NCBI GenBank assembly: GCA_900316035.1
Contig: ONBI01000006.1
Coordinates: 1-44,762 of the forward strand
Origin: an uncultured Eubacteriales bacterium
Lineage (GTDB): Bacteria > Bacillota_I > Bacilli_A > RFN20 > CAG-288
Direction: 5' to 3'
DNA length: 44,762 nucleotides
A model generated the notes under the pieces. That model was not told where the DNA came from. It searched no databases and saw only the letters and a program-made list of their open reading frames with translations. Of the stretch, positions 1 through 6,569 are shown in pieces. A program made the translations under genes and the position numbers. Numbering within the stretch: position 1 is the stretch's first letter; the number at the start of each line of letters is the position of its first letter.

Positions 1-291
1 ATCTATGCATATGCCAAGTAGCGGACATGCAGTTTTACATAGAAAAGTGGCTTTCATCCCACGGGCAAGCCTGTGGGTTTTGCGCCACAATTTATAACTT
101 TCAAAACGCTCTCGATCGAGTGTTATCCGTCCTTCCTCATTATCTTCTGTATTAGCCTTCCGAACAGAAGCAGAAGGAATATCGCCTTCTGCTTTCTTTT
201 CAACGCTTTCTGGTCTATCCCATCCTCCGATAAGAAGAAGAGACAGGCAAGCGGATAATACAATTTTCAGGATGTTTCTCTTCATGAACAT
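1..291 (-). CDS. Partial ORF with N-terminal signal-like segment, runs off the left edge
   Basis: An open frame on the minus strand starts at ATG 291 or 285 and is still open at base 1, about 97 codons. The first residues read MFMKRNILKIVLSACLSLLL followed by IGGW, which is a basic start and a hydrophobic stretch like the lipoprotein signals elsewhere in the window. There is no clean lipobox, because the position expected to be Cys after the hydrophobic run is Trp. No Shine-Dalgarno motif lies ahead of either ATG. The last 30 codons overlap a strong nested hairpin (47-88), where the amino-acid sequence looks unlike protein. It may be a lipoprotein gene cut by a mobile-element end, or a decayed gene. 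Function unknown. Confidence 0.35.
   Translation of the reverse strand, partial: MFMKRNILKIVLSACLSLLLIGGWDRPESVEKKAEGDIPSASVRKANTEDNEEGRITLDRERFESYKLWRKTHRLARGMKATFLCKTACPLLGICID
47..88. repeat. Nested hairpin at window edge (possible transposon-end or structured-RNA element)
   Basis: CCCACGGGC (58-66) pairs with GCCTGTGGG (69-77) across an AA loop, eight Watson-Crick pairs and one G-T. Outside it GTGGC (47-51) pairs with GCCAC (84-88). Such perfect subterminal hairpins occur at IS200/IS605 ends and in TnpB-associated RNAs, but no transposase is visible and the window ends here, so the class is not established. Confidence 0.4.
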
Positions 292-615
292 ATTTTAGTG
301 GTTTTGAATCTTTTCATACAAGTAGAATCCTGCAAGGGAATGAGCAATTAGAATCAGAATCTTTCAAGGTTCTTTTATAGGACGAACAAATCTTTCAGGA
401 CAAGTCTTCGGAGGAGTGCTCTCCTGAATGGACCACCGTTGAAAATCCTTGAGGAATCCAAGTCGTTCCGGCGCAATCGACATTGAACTTCTCTTCCTCA
501 ATCCCTTCCTTCAGCAGAGGGTCCGAATCTTCATAGTTTTGACGAGATAATCCGTATAGGAACTTCTGAGATAGGAGATTTTTCTTTTGCTTTCTGCATC
601 GAAAAAAAGAACCGA
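292..615. other. Intergenic stretch with possible C-terminal gene fragment
   Basis: No intact gene is present. On the minus strand a frame without a start codon is open from about 600 to a TGA at 395-397, about 68 codons. Its translation has a plausible globular composition and ends in HSGEHSSEDLS. It reads upstream straight into the terminator at 616-657, so if it was ever coding it has lost its start. The rest of the interval (292-395) shows no clear promoter or structure. A chance open frame is the main alternative. Confidence 0.25.
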
Positions 616-657
616 AAAAGGAGTCAAGGATCCTTTTTCAGGATTCTCGACTCCTTC
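616..657 (-). terminator. Intrinsic terminator of the InlB-repeat lipoprotein gene
   Basis: AAGGAGTC (618-625) pairs with GACTCCTT (649-656), and the inner ATCCT and AGGAT continue the stem. Read on the minus strand it is followed by T-rich sequence, and it lies just past the stop codon of the lipoprotein gene. Confidence 0.8.
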
Positions 658-666
658 TTTCCCTTT

Positions 667-2949
667 CTATTCTTTTGCTACGTCGGTCCAATCGGAGAAA
701 TCAGCCAATTCACTCGGTATCGTTTCGGAATCATCGATTTCACTGTAGGTGATCTCATAGTCGAACGTATTGCCGTTCTGCGTGAGCTTGCAGGCCAACG
801 AGACGTATTCTCCCGCTGGGGAGATCGTGACGAGCAGATCCGATGAAGCATAGGACCCTAGAACGGTGGCATCCATGCTATAGGCGAGCCATTCGACGTT
901 GTTTATTGTGAGGAGATCCGGTTGAAGAGAGAAGACATAGTTGCCTGCGGAATCGTCTGCTCTCCTCTGGAAAATCTCTTCCTTGAAATCGAAATCCGGT
1001 TTCCGGTACGTCATCTCCTTCTTTCCTTTCAGTCCGTTCGGCGTGGAAGAGGAGTAATATTGAGAACGGTTATCGGAAGAGTGGATTCCGAAATAGGTTG
1101 TCGAGGCAACTTCTCCGTTCTGATAGGTCTTTCCCTGGACGGAGTAACCGGAGGAGATCACGCGGCCTACATAGGAGTTTGTCAGAAGGGAACCATAATG
1201 GCAGGTCGAGCGGAATGAGTAGCAAGAAGAGGCTATTTCGCTTCTCGCTTTCCGGAAGGAGCGATAGGCGGCCTCATCCTGCGAACTTACGGAATAAGGC
1301 GTCTTTTTGACCTCACTATCTTCAATGAGGGTCGAACCGACATCGAAGAGAGTCAACGTGATCGTCGCCCATCCTGCGGAAGAGAAAGAAGTCTTGCCTT
1401 TTTCCTTCGTCGATAGATTCAGTTCGAACTTCAGAGATTGGATCTGAGTCAGATTCATCGTCAGAGAAGCGCTCGTAAGTTCCGTTTTCAGCTCTGCTCC
1501 CTCTTCCGTCAGATTCGAGAGAGAGACATAGTATTGCCCTATGACGGAATTGAAGAAATCAGAGATGTGAGAGAAGGCGGCGTTGACATCGTCGTCGTCT
1601 TTCTTGTCGCTGGGGACATCATACTTCCAGAGTCCGTCGCCGGAAGCATATTTCCTGAATTCGAACATGTTTGCCTTCAGCAGGGAGAAAGGGTTCTTCA
1701 GAGCGTCGATGTCGGCAAACTTCTTTCCGTCTCCGGTTCTTTTGGTTTCGACTTCGTTTTGGCGGTTGATTTCGTCATAGACCGGATAGCCTTCGCTGTC
1801 GGCATAGAACTTGGCTTCTCCCTGGCTGCCGTCTTCATAGAGGCAGCTAGCGATATACTTGTCGTCGGTGATCTTGTAGGTTGTCGTCCCTTTATGCGTC
1901 GAATAATCTTTGTTGAGGAAAAGACTCGTCTTCGCTTCCATCGTCAGAGAAGAGGAGGCGAGGCTTTCTAAGATTCCGTCGGTCAAGAGATCGTTGATGG
2001 AATAGACGGCTTTGAGAGTGATATCTTCAGCAAAAGGCCAGAGTTTACCTTCCGTGTCAAATGTTTCGCTGTCGTATTCATCTTCCGGGTTGTTCCAACG
2101 CCAATAGGAGAACGTATACCCCGGTTTTGTCGGAGCGGGGAGAGAATAGGCTTCACCATAGCAGACCGTAGCTCTCGTCTTCTCCAGCGTTCCGCCGTCG
2201 GGATCGAGGGTGACTTGAAATTCCTTGCCTGCCACATGAGCGTAGAGAGACAGATCCTTGAACGGAGTTCCGTTTTCCCATCTCGTCCCATCCTTCGTTT
2301 CCCAATATTGGAACTCGGTTCCCTTCAAGGCCGTATCGATTCGTTCTTTGTCCAGTTCATCGGCCTCTTTGCTGTCTTTGCAGACATAGCTCGGAGAAAA
2401 AGGCTTTCCGGAAAGGATCTCTTCCCGATGAACCTGCACCGGAATCGGTTTGTCATAGTGCGAAGAGGCGACAGGATAGTAATACGTGACAGAGATGTTG
2501 TAGCAGACGTAGATGTTGAGGCTGTAGACATTCTTCTCCTTTTGATCCCCGGAAGTTACCAGGAGATAGAAATTGTTGTCGCCTCCCTCTAGCGTCGTTG
2601 TAAGAGGGTAATATGCACTGCGGGCAATCCCGTCTGCGATAGGATGCTGACCGTATTTGTCGAGAGCCAAGAGCCACGTCGCTCCTTTCGAAACCTGAAT
2701 CAGAGGATTCAGATCAACACTCAGAGTACCCGCCTCCTCGATGAGGAGGACTTTGTTTTCTTCTATGGTTGCTCCGGTCAAAGAGAGCAGCTTCGCTTCT
2801 TTTCCCTGTGTCTCAACGACATAAGAGGAATTTTCAGAGCGGGCGGATTCCCCGGAGCGGGAAGATCCTCCTTCTTTCTGACAGCCGGCAAGCCAGATTA
2901 GATTCGAAACAGCTAACAGCACAGCTAATCTTCTACGTTTTCTATTCAT
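667..2949 (-). CDS. Large surface lipoprotein with cadherin-like and InlB B-repeat domains
   Basis: A 760-residue predicted lipoprotein. The start chosen is ATG 2949, giving MNRKRRRLAVLLAVSNLIWL and a lipobox ending AGC (Cys 23). A longer frame exists upstream but encodes no signal, and AGGAAAGGAAAG just ahead supports 2949. After a Ser-rich linker, about residues 65-145 resemble a cadherin-like beta-sandwich: a Trp near its start, a GGDNNFYLLVTS turn and a VYSLNIY strand. A degenerate and then a clear InlB B-repeat follow; the clear one holds VTLDPDGGT, APTKPGYTFSYW and ITLKAVY. The remaining 450 or so residues are beta-rich, polar and not recognised. The start overlaps the stop of the MerR gene (ATGA), so the two are probably translationally coupled. 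The repeats suggest a cell-surface protein for adhesion or ligand binding, but no ligand can be named. Confidence 0.85.
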   Translation of the reverse strand: MNRKRRRLAVLLAVSNLIWLAGCQKEGGSSRSGESARSENSSYVVETQGKEAKLLSLTGATIEENKVLLIEEAGTLSVDLNPLIQVSKGATWLLALDKYGQHPIADGIARSAYYPLTTTLEGGDNNFYLLVTSGDQKEKNVYSLNIYVCYNISVTYYYPVASSHYDKPIPVQVHREEILSGKPFSPSYVCKDSKEADELDKERIDTALKGTEFQYWETKDGTRWENGTPFKDLSLYAHVAGKEFQVTLDPDGGTLEKTRATVCYGEAYSLPAPTKPGYTFSYWRWNNPEDEYDSETFDTEGKLWPFAEDITLKAVYSINDLLTDGILESLASSSLTMEAKTSLFLNKDYSTHKGTTTYKITDDKYIASCLYEDGSQGEAKFYADSEGYPVYDEINRQNEVETKRTGDGKKFADIDALKNPFSLLKANMFEFRKYASGDGLWKYDVPSDKKDDDDVNAAFSHISDFFNSVIGQYYVSLSNLTEEGAELKTELTSASLTMNLTQIQSLKFELNLSTKEKGKTSFSSAGWATITLTLFDVGSTLIEDSEVKKTPYSVSSQDEAAYRSFRKARSEIASSCYSFRSTCHYGSLLTNSYVGRVISSGYSVQGKTYQNGEVASTTYFGIHSSDNRSQYYSSSTPNGLKGKKEMTYRKPDFDFKEEIFQRRADDSAGNYVFSLQPDLLTINNVEWLAYSMDATVLGSYASSDLLVTISPAGEYVSLACKLTQNGNTFDYEITYSEIDDSETIPSELADFSDWTDVAKE

Positions 2950-3398
2950 TTTTCTTTCCTTTCCTGGATAACGTACTCTCTCTTCTTCCCTTCTTCCTGT
3001 TCCTCCTTCTCGATGAGGCGAAGGGAACAGAGAATCAGCTCTTCCCAATCTGAATTCTTCTTTCCGTTTTCGCTTTGGGAGTCGAATCGCAGAAACTCGT
3101 CGAGCGAACTCAGGGCCTTCTCTTTCATCCCGATGCTCTTCTCTAATTTCTTCTTCCGGAGGAACAGGACGTGTATCAGGCTATCCTTTCCGCTCTGTAT
3201 CTTCCGGATGTCGCTTGTCGTCAATCCTGACCTTGTGAGAAACTGGAGAATCTTCAGGTTTTCGATGTCCTTCGGAGTGTATTCCGTCGGATGGTTCCCC
3301 TGTGGGGAATGCTCTGGGGAAAACACCTTGGATTTCTTGTAGAACTTGATCTTCTCCGGACTCATAGATAACAGGAGGGCAACATCTTTCGGCTTCAT
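2946..3398 (-). CDS. MerR-family transcriptional regulator
   Basis: A 150-residue DNA-binding regulator. Residues 1-65 form a MerR winged helix-turn-helix: KPKDVALLLSMSPEKIKFYK is the first helix-turn-helix, YTPKDIENLKIL the wing and following helix, and SGLTTSDIRKI the third region. Residues about 80-150 are charged and helical, as expected for the dimer coiled coil. There is no Cys pair for metal binding and no obvious effector domain, so the signal is unknown. GGAGG lies ahead of ATG 3398. The stop overlaps the start of the lipoprotein gene by ATGA, making that lipoprotein the likely regulated target. The upstream promoter has the long spacer and dyad expected of MerR control. Confidence 0.85.
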   Translation of the reverse strand: MKPKDVALLLSMSPEKIKFYKKSKVFSPEHSPQGNHPTEYTPKDIENLKILQFLTRSGLTTSDIRKIQSGKDSLIHVLFLRKKKLEKSIGMKEKALSSLDEFLRFDSQSENGKKNSDWEELILCSLRLIEKEEQEEGKKREYVIQERKEK

Positions 3399-3422
3399 TC
3401 TTTCCTCCTTCCCTGAGAAGTG

Positions 3423-3454
3423 AGTTTACGAAGTGGAGACAATGTACCTGTCAA
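3423..3454 (-). promoter_or_regulatory. Candidate MerR-type autoregulated promoter
   Basis: On the minus strand TTGACA (3454-3449) and TAAACT (3428-3423) are separated by 20 bp. Within and next to the spacer GACA (3438-3441 on plus) and TGTC (3449-3452) form a dyad. MerR-family promoters are known for 19-20 bp spacers with the operator dyad inside. The -10 is weak (4 of 6). Confidence 0.4.
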
Positions 3455-3604
3455 GAACCGAGAGTTCCTTTTTCCGTACTTCGTTCTTCTTCTCATGCTG
3501 TGCCGCTGAGAGATGACTCTCATAAGGCAAGTTGTTTTTTTTGCGATTTCCGTGCAGCCGAAAAGGAGAAACGGAATTCAGAGACGATCGCCGGAATGCA
3601 GACA

Positions 3605-3637
3605 ACAAAAAAGGAGAGCCGGAATATCAGCTCTCCG
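3605..3637 (-). terminator. Intrinsic terminator of the Ser-rich lipoprotein gene
   Basis: GGAGAGC (3613-3619) pairs with GCTCTCC (3630-3636). On the minus strand it is followed by six T (3612-3607). It lies about 40 bp past the stop of the lipoprotein at 3677. Confidence 0.85.
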
Positions 3638-3676
3638 TATTCGAAAGGAAAATGAGATTATTAGTTAGAGATGTTA

Positions 3677-4825
3677 TTAGATGACAGCAACATTCAGCGC
3701 CTGGAAGTAGATATCATGATCCGCGCTAAGAGTATAAGTGCCAGCCGAAACATTGAAGCTGAGAGACTGAGCATCGAAGGAATCATCGTGCAGAGTCTTG
3801 GTAGTCGGAGTAGTGCCATCGGTTAAGGTGACGGTCGTATCTAAAGCAGTGGTGCCATCTTCTGCAAGAGTCTTCTTGGCATAGGCAATAGCGACCGTTG
3901 CAGTTCCAGCACCAGAAGAAGTGAACTTGACGGTATCGCCCTGCTTCAGATGGACATAGTTATAGTGGACTTTGTCATCACGTTTAGGTTTCTTGCCATT
4001 TACTTTGCCTTTGAAAATAACTTCCGAACCGGCACTGGTGAAAGTGAAATCGCCATAAACCGTGTTGTTGGCAATCTTTCCAGGATAGAGAAGTTCGGCA
4101 TCTAAATAGCTGTTGCTTGCTAAGGCGACAGTCGTGTCGTTTGCACTACCCTCTGCTTTAGCCGGATCATAGGTGACTTCAATCTTGCTGAGAGTGACGT
4201 TTTCATTCGACATAAGGTAATATTTACCGGCATTCGGGAGATTGAAAACCGTATCGGTGAAGTCCGCAGCTTCTCCCGCTTCGGTTAAAGTGCAGACCTG
4301 AACACCTTCGGCCGTGAAATCACCCTGCTCAGCTCCCTCTTTGACAAGATAGAGACGTCTTTCTTCCTTGGAACCGGATTTACCACTTAACGTGATAGTT
4401 CCAGAACCTGTGGTAGTGAAATAGATGACATGGTTGAGTTTAGAAGAAGAAATAACACCCGATCCACCGGTCTGAACCGTACCAGCGGATTTGCTTTCCT
4501 TATATTTGACACCGACACCATAGAAGAAGCCATCGTCGGCATCCCCGGCAGCGGTTAAAGCGTTGAACTTAGTGAAATCAATCGCCTTAGTGACAGCAGT
4601 CGACGGAGCTGGAGCTTCCGAAGAAGAAGCCGGAGCCGGCTCTTCGGAAGAGATAGGAGAAGAAGAAACTTGAGAAGAAACTTCTGGATTCTTCGAAGAA
4701 GGAGCAGGTTCGGATTCTTTCGGAGTGGACGAAGCCGGAGAAGAAGGACTTTCCTTGGTTTCTCCGCAGGAAACAAGACTCAGACAGAGAACGGCGAAGA
4801 TCAGAGAACGCTTTACAAGTTTCAT
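3677..4825 (-). CDS. Secreted lipoprotein with Ser/Pro/Glu linker, divergent from the pectate lyase
   Basis: A 382-residue lipoprotein of unrecognised family. The start is ATG 4825 (MKLVKRSLIFAVLCLSLVSC, lipobox Cys 20), preceded by AAAGGAA; the longer TTG-started frame would put 16 polar residues before the signal. Residues 21-80 are a Ser/Pro/Glu linker. Two beta-rich segments follow: about 80-225, with VIYFTTTGSGTITLSGKSGS and YYLMSNENVTLSKIEVTY, and about 240-382, a similar beta pattern ending in DIYFQALNVAVI. The pattern resembles carbohydrate-binding or beta-sandwich modules often attached to pectin lyases, but this is shape only and no binding residues are identifiable. It is divergent from a PL9 lyase and shares its regulatory interval, including a TTGTATACAA palindrome. 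A substrate-binding surface protein of the pectin system is a reasonable inference. Confidence 0.75.
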   Translation of the reverse strand: MKLVKRSLIFAVLCLSLVSCGETKESPSSPASSTPKESEPAPSSKNPEVSSQVSSSPISSEEPAPASSSEAPAPSTAVTKAIDFTKFNALTAAGDADDGFFYGVGVKYKESKSAGTVQTGGSGVISSSKLNHVIYFTTTGSGTITLSGKSGSKEERRLYLVKEGAEQGDFTAEGVQVCTLTEAGEAADFTDTVFNLPNAGKYYLMSNENVTLSKIEVTYDPAKAEGSANDTTVALASNSYLDAELLYPGKIANNTVYGDFTFTSAGSEVIFKGKVNGKKPKRDDKVHYNYVHLKQGDTVKFTSSGAGTATVAIAYAKKTLAEDGTTALDTTVTLTDGTTPTTKTLHDDSFDAQSLSFNVSAGTYTLSADHDIYFQALNVAVI

Positions 4826-4862
4826 ATTTTTTTGCAATTCCTTTCGCGGCTGTATCAAAGGA

Positions 4863-4873
4863 CTTGTATACAA
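4863..4873. promoter_or_regulatory. GntR-type operator palindrome, lipoprotein side
   Basis: CTTGTATACAA, core TTGTATACAA perfectly palindromic. It lies 38 bp upstream of the lipoprotein start at 4825. The core equals the centre of the known Bacillus subtilis GntR operator. Confidence 0.6.
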
Positions 4874-4921
4874 CCGAAGCTATATCCATTGTGTACCAAA
4901 TGAAACTTGAATGCAAGAAAG

Positions 4922-4966
4922 GGCTTTATTTTTGTGCTTTACGCCTAAAACGGCTTTATTTTTATG
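4922..4966 (+). repeat. Direct repeat, 30 bp apart, upstream of the pectate lyase promoter
   Basis: GGCTTTATTTTTGTG (4922-4936) recurs as GGCTTTATTTTTATG (4952-4966) with one difference. The 30-bp period is close to three helical turns and the second copy abuts the -35 region, so activator binding or an UP-like role is possible. Confidence 0.5.
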
Positions 4967-4994
4967 TTGTAACCGCTTGCACCTGTGTTACAAT
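4967..4994 (+). promoter_or_regulatory. Promoter of the pectate lyase operon
   Basis: TTGTAA (4967-4972) and TACAAT (4989-4994) with a 16-bp spacer. It lies 39 bp ahead of ATG 5033. The -10 matches 5 of 6 and the -35 4 of 6. Confidence 0.55.
4968..4981 (+). promoter_or_regulatory. CcpA cre box over the pectate lyase promoter
   Basis: TGTAACCGCTTGCA fits the cre consensus TGWNANCGNTNNCW at every position. It covers the -35 and half of the spacer, a position that would repress by blocking RNA polymerase when preferred sugars are present. Confidence 0.65.
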
Positions 4995-5001
4995 CAAAAT
5001 G

Positions 5002-5012
5002 TTGTATACAAG
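5002..5012. promoter_or_regulatory. GntR-type operator palindrome at the pectate lyase start site
   Basis: TTGTATACAAG begins 8 bp downstream of the -10, so it should cover the transcription start, a classic repressor position. Same core as 4863-4873 and 25334-25345. Confidence 0.65.
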
Positions 5013-5032
5013 CGTTTAGAAGGAGGGCACAA

Positions 5033-6565
5033 ATGAAAAAGACGATTGCTTTCATTCCTAGCCTATTATTCTTGGTTCTTCTCGGTTCTTGTTCTCCGAG
5101 CGAACCTTCTGTTTCCGATTCGTCCTCTTCGAGTAGTTCTCCGGTGGAATCGACTTCCTCCGCATCTTCCAGTTCTTCTTCCGTCAATCCGCTTCCGAAG
5201 AAGGATCTCTATGCTTCTCCGGATGGCGGAAAAGGATTCAACGATGATGCCGATGGTTCGAAAGAACATCCTTATGAGTTCATCACCGCTATCAATCACC
5301 TCACCCCGGGTTCTACTCTTTATCTGATGAAAGGAACCTATTCTTCCTTTACTCCTTATCTTATTAACGCGGAAACGGATCTTCATCCAGCTACTTCCGA
5401 AGAAGGAAGAAAAACAATCTGCCCGATGAAAGGAGAAGACGGAAAACCTGTCTCTGTCACTTTCGATTTCTCTCAGATGTCCTTTTCTTCTTCGAACCGT
5501 GGCATCTCTATCAACACCGATTACTGGACCTTGAAAGATGTCGAGGTCAAAGGGGCTGGTGATAACGGCGTCTATATCGGTGGAAACCACAACATCGTCG
5601 AACATCTTGATATCCATGATTGCCAGGATTCCGGTCTTCAATTAGGAAGAAAAGCCTCCGACTGCACCTCGATGGATACTTGGCCGAGCTATAACCTCAT
5701 CAAGAATGTTACCTCCCATGATAACCACGATCCTTCGGGAGAAGACTCCGATGGTTTTGCCTGCAAACTCACAACCGGTGTAGGCAATGTCTTCGATGGC
5801 TGTATCTCCTACAACAACGTCGATGATGGTTGGGATCTATATGCGAAAGCCGAAACCGGTCCGATCGGTCCGGTCACCATTCAGAACTGCATCGCTTTCA
5901 ATAACGGCATCACTTCCTATGGTGTCGGTACCGCTAACTCCGATGGCAACGGCTTCAAGTTAGGTGGCGAAAGTATCGCCGTCGCTCATATCGTCAAGAA
6001 CTGCATCGCCTTTCATAACTTAGCGACCGGTTTTACCGATAATTCGAATCCGGGAACCATCCACATCGAAAACTGCACTTCTTTTAATAACGGAACCAGA
6101 GATTGGGATGCCGCCAATATCGATATGGCACGTACTTCGACTTCTCTGAACTATTACAAGAATATATTCTCCTATTGCACCGGAGATAGAGTGGATCCGA
6201 TTACGGGTAACTCCACGATTGCTAACTCTAAGGATCGCTATAAAGGTACCGCGGATCATTGTCTCTTCTATTGTGGCAATTCGATGCTCTATTTCCAAGA
6301 TGCCGATGTCTGTAACTTTGAAAAAGACGACGAGGCCGGCTCTCCGTATGAATCGGAAGTCTCCCCTTTTGTTTCAATCACCACTCCTCAGCCACAGGCT
6401 TCGAAAGGGAAGGAAGCAAGCGAACACAACGATATTCATCATCTTTTAAGAGACGAAGAAGGGAATATCAAGCTCGGGGATTTCCTGAAGATCAATCCTT
6501 CTTCTCCGTTTGCGACGATGGGTGCTGGTGGCAAAGCCTTAGGGGCGGATTTATCGGGGGATTAA
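5033..6565 (+). CDS. Family PL9 pectate lyase (lipoprotein)
   Basis: A 510-residue right-handed beta-helix lyase that cleaves polygalacturonate by beta-elimination, anchored outside the membrane. The start is ATG 5033, after AGGAGGG, giving MKKTIAFIPS and lipobox LLGSC (Cys 20), then a Ser-rich linker to about residue 50. The active site of PL9 enzymes is recognisable: DSDGFACK (Asp 240), VDDGWD (Asp 264, 265, 268) and GNGFKLGG (Lys 309). The spacing 24-1-3 between the Asp residues equals that of the calcium ligands of Dickeya Pel9A (209, 233, 234, 237), and Lys 309 fits the catalytic base. NC-A/T-FNN repeats mark the helix coils. It leads an operon with two secreted proteins and sits behind a cre box and a palindromic operator. 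No damage is visible, so it should be active. Confidence 0.93.
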   Translation: MKKTIAFIPSLLFLVLLGSCSPSEPSVSDSSSSSSSPVESTSSASSSSSSVNPLPKKDLYASPDGGKGFNDDADGSKEHPYEFITAINHLTPGSTLYLMKGTYSSFTPYLINAETDLHPATSEEGRKTICPMKGEDGKPVSVTFDFSQMSFSSSNRGISINTDYWTLKDVEVKGAGDNGVYIGGNHNIVEHLDIHDCQDSGLQLGRKASDCTSMDTWPSYNLIKNVTSHDNHDPSGEDSDGFACKLTTGVGNVFDGCISYNNVDDGWDLYAKAETGPIGPVTIQNCIAFNNGITSYGVGTANSDGNGFKLGGESIAVAHIVKNCIAFHNLATGFTDNSNPGTIHIENCTSFNNGTRDWDAANIDMARTSTSLNYYKNIFSYCTGDRVDPITGNSTIANSKDRYKGTADHCLFYCGNSMLYFQDADVCNFEKDDEAGSPYESEVSPFVSITTPQPQASKGKEASEHNDIHHLLRDEEGNIKLGDFLKINPSSPFATMGAGGKALGADLSGD

Positions 6566-6569
6566 GAGA

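Noticed and set aside
73-258. 61-codon plus-strand frame near the left edge
   Set aside because: No ribosome site, spans the hairpin, and lies opposite a frame with a signal-like start.
922-2592. Several plus-strand frames of 65-177 codons opposite the lipoprotein gene
   Set aside because: Basic, repetitive composition typical of antisense of a well-supported coding frame; no ribosome sites.
3426-3608. 60-codon minus-strand frame upstream of merR
   Set aside because: It runs through the candidate merR promoter and has no ribosome site or protein-like composition.
5066-5641. 191-codon frame antisense to the pectate lyase
   Set aside because: Arg- and Ile-rich shadow of the Ser/Asp-rich lyase; the lyase frame has all its catalytic motifs.
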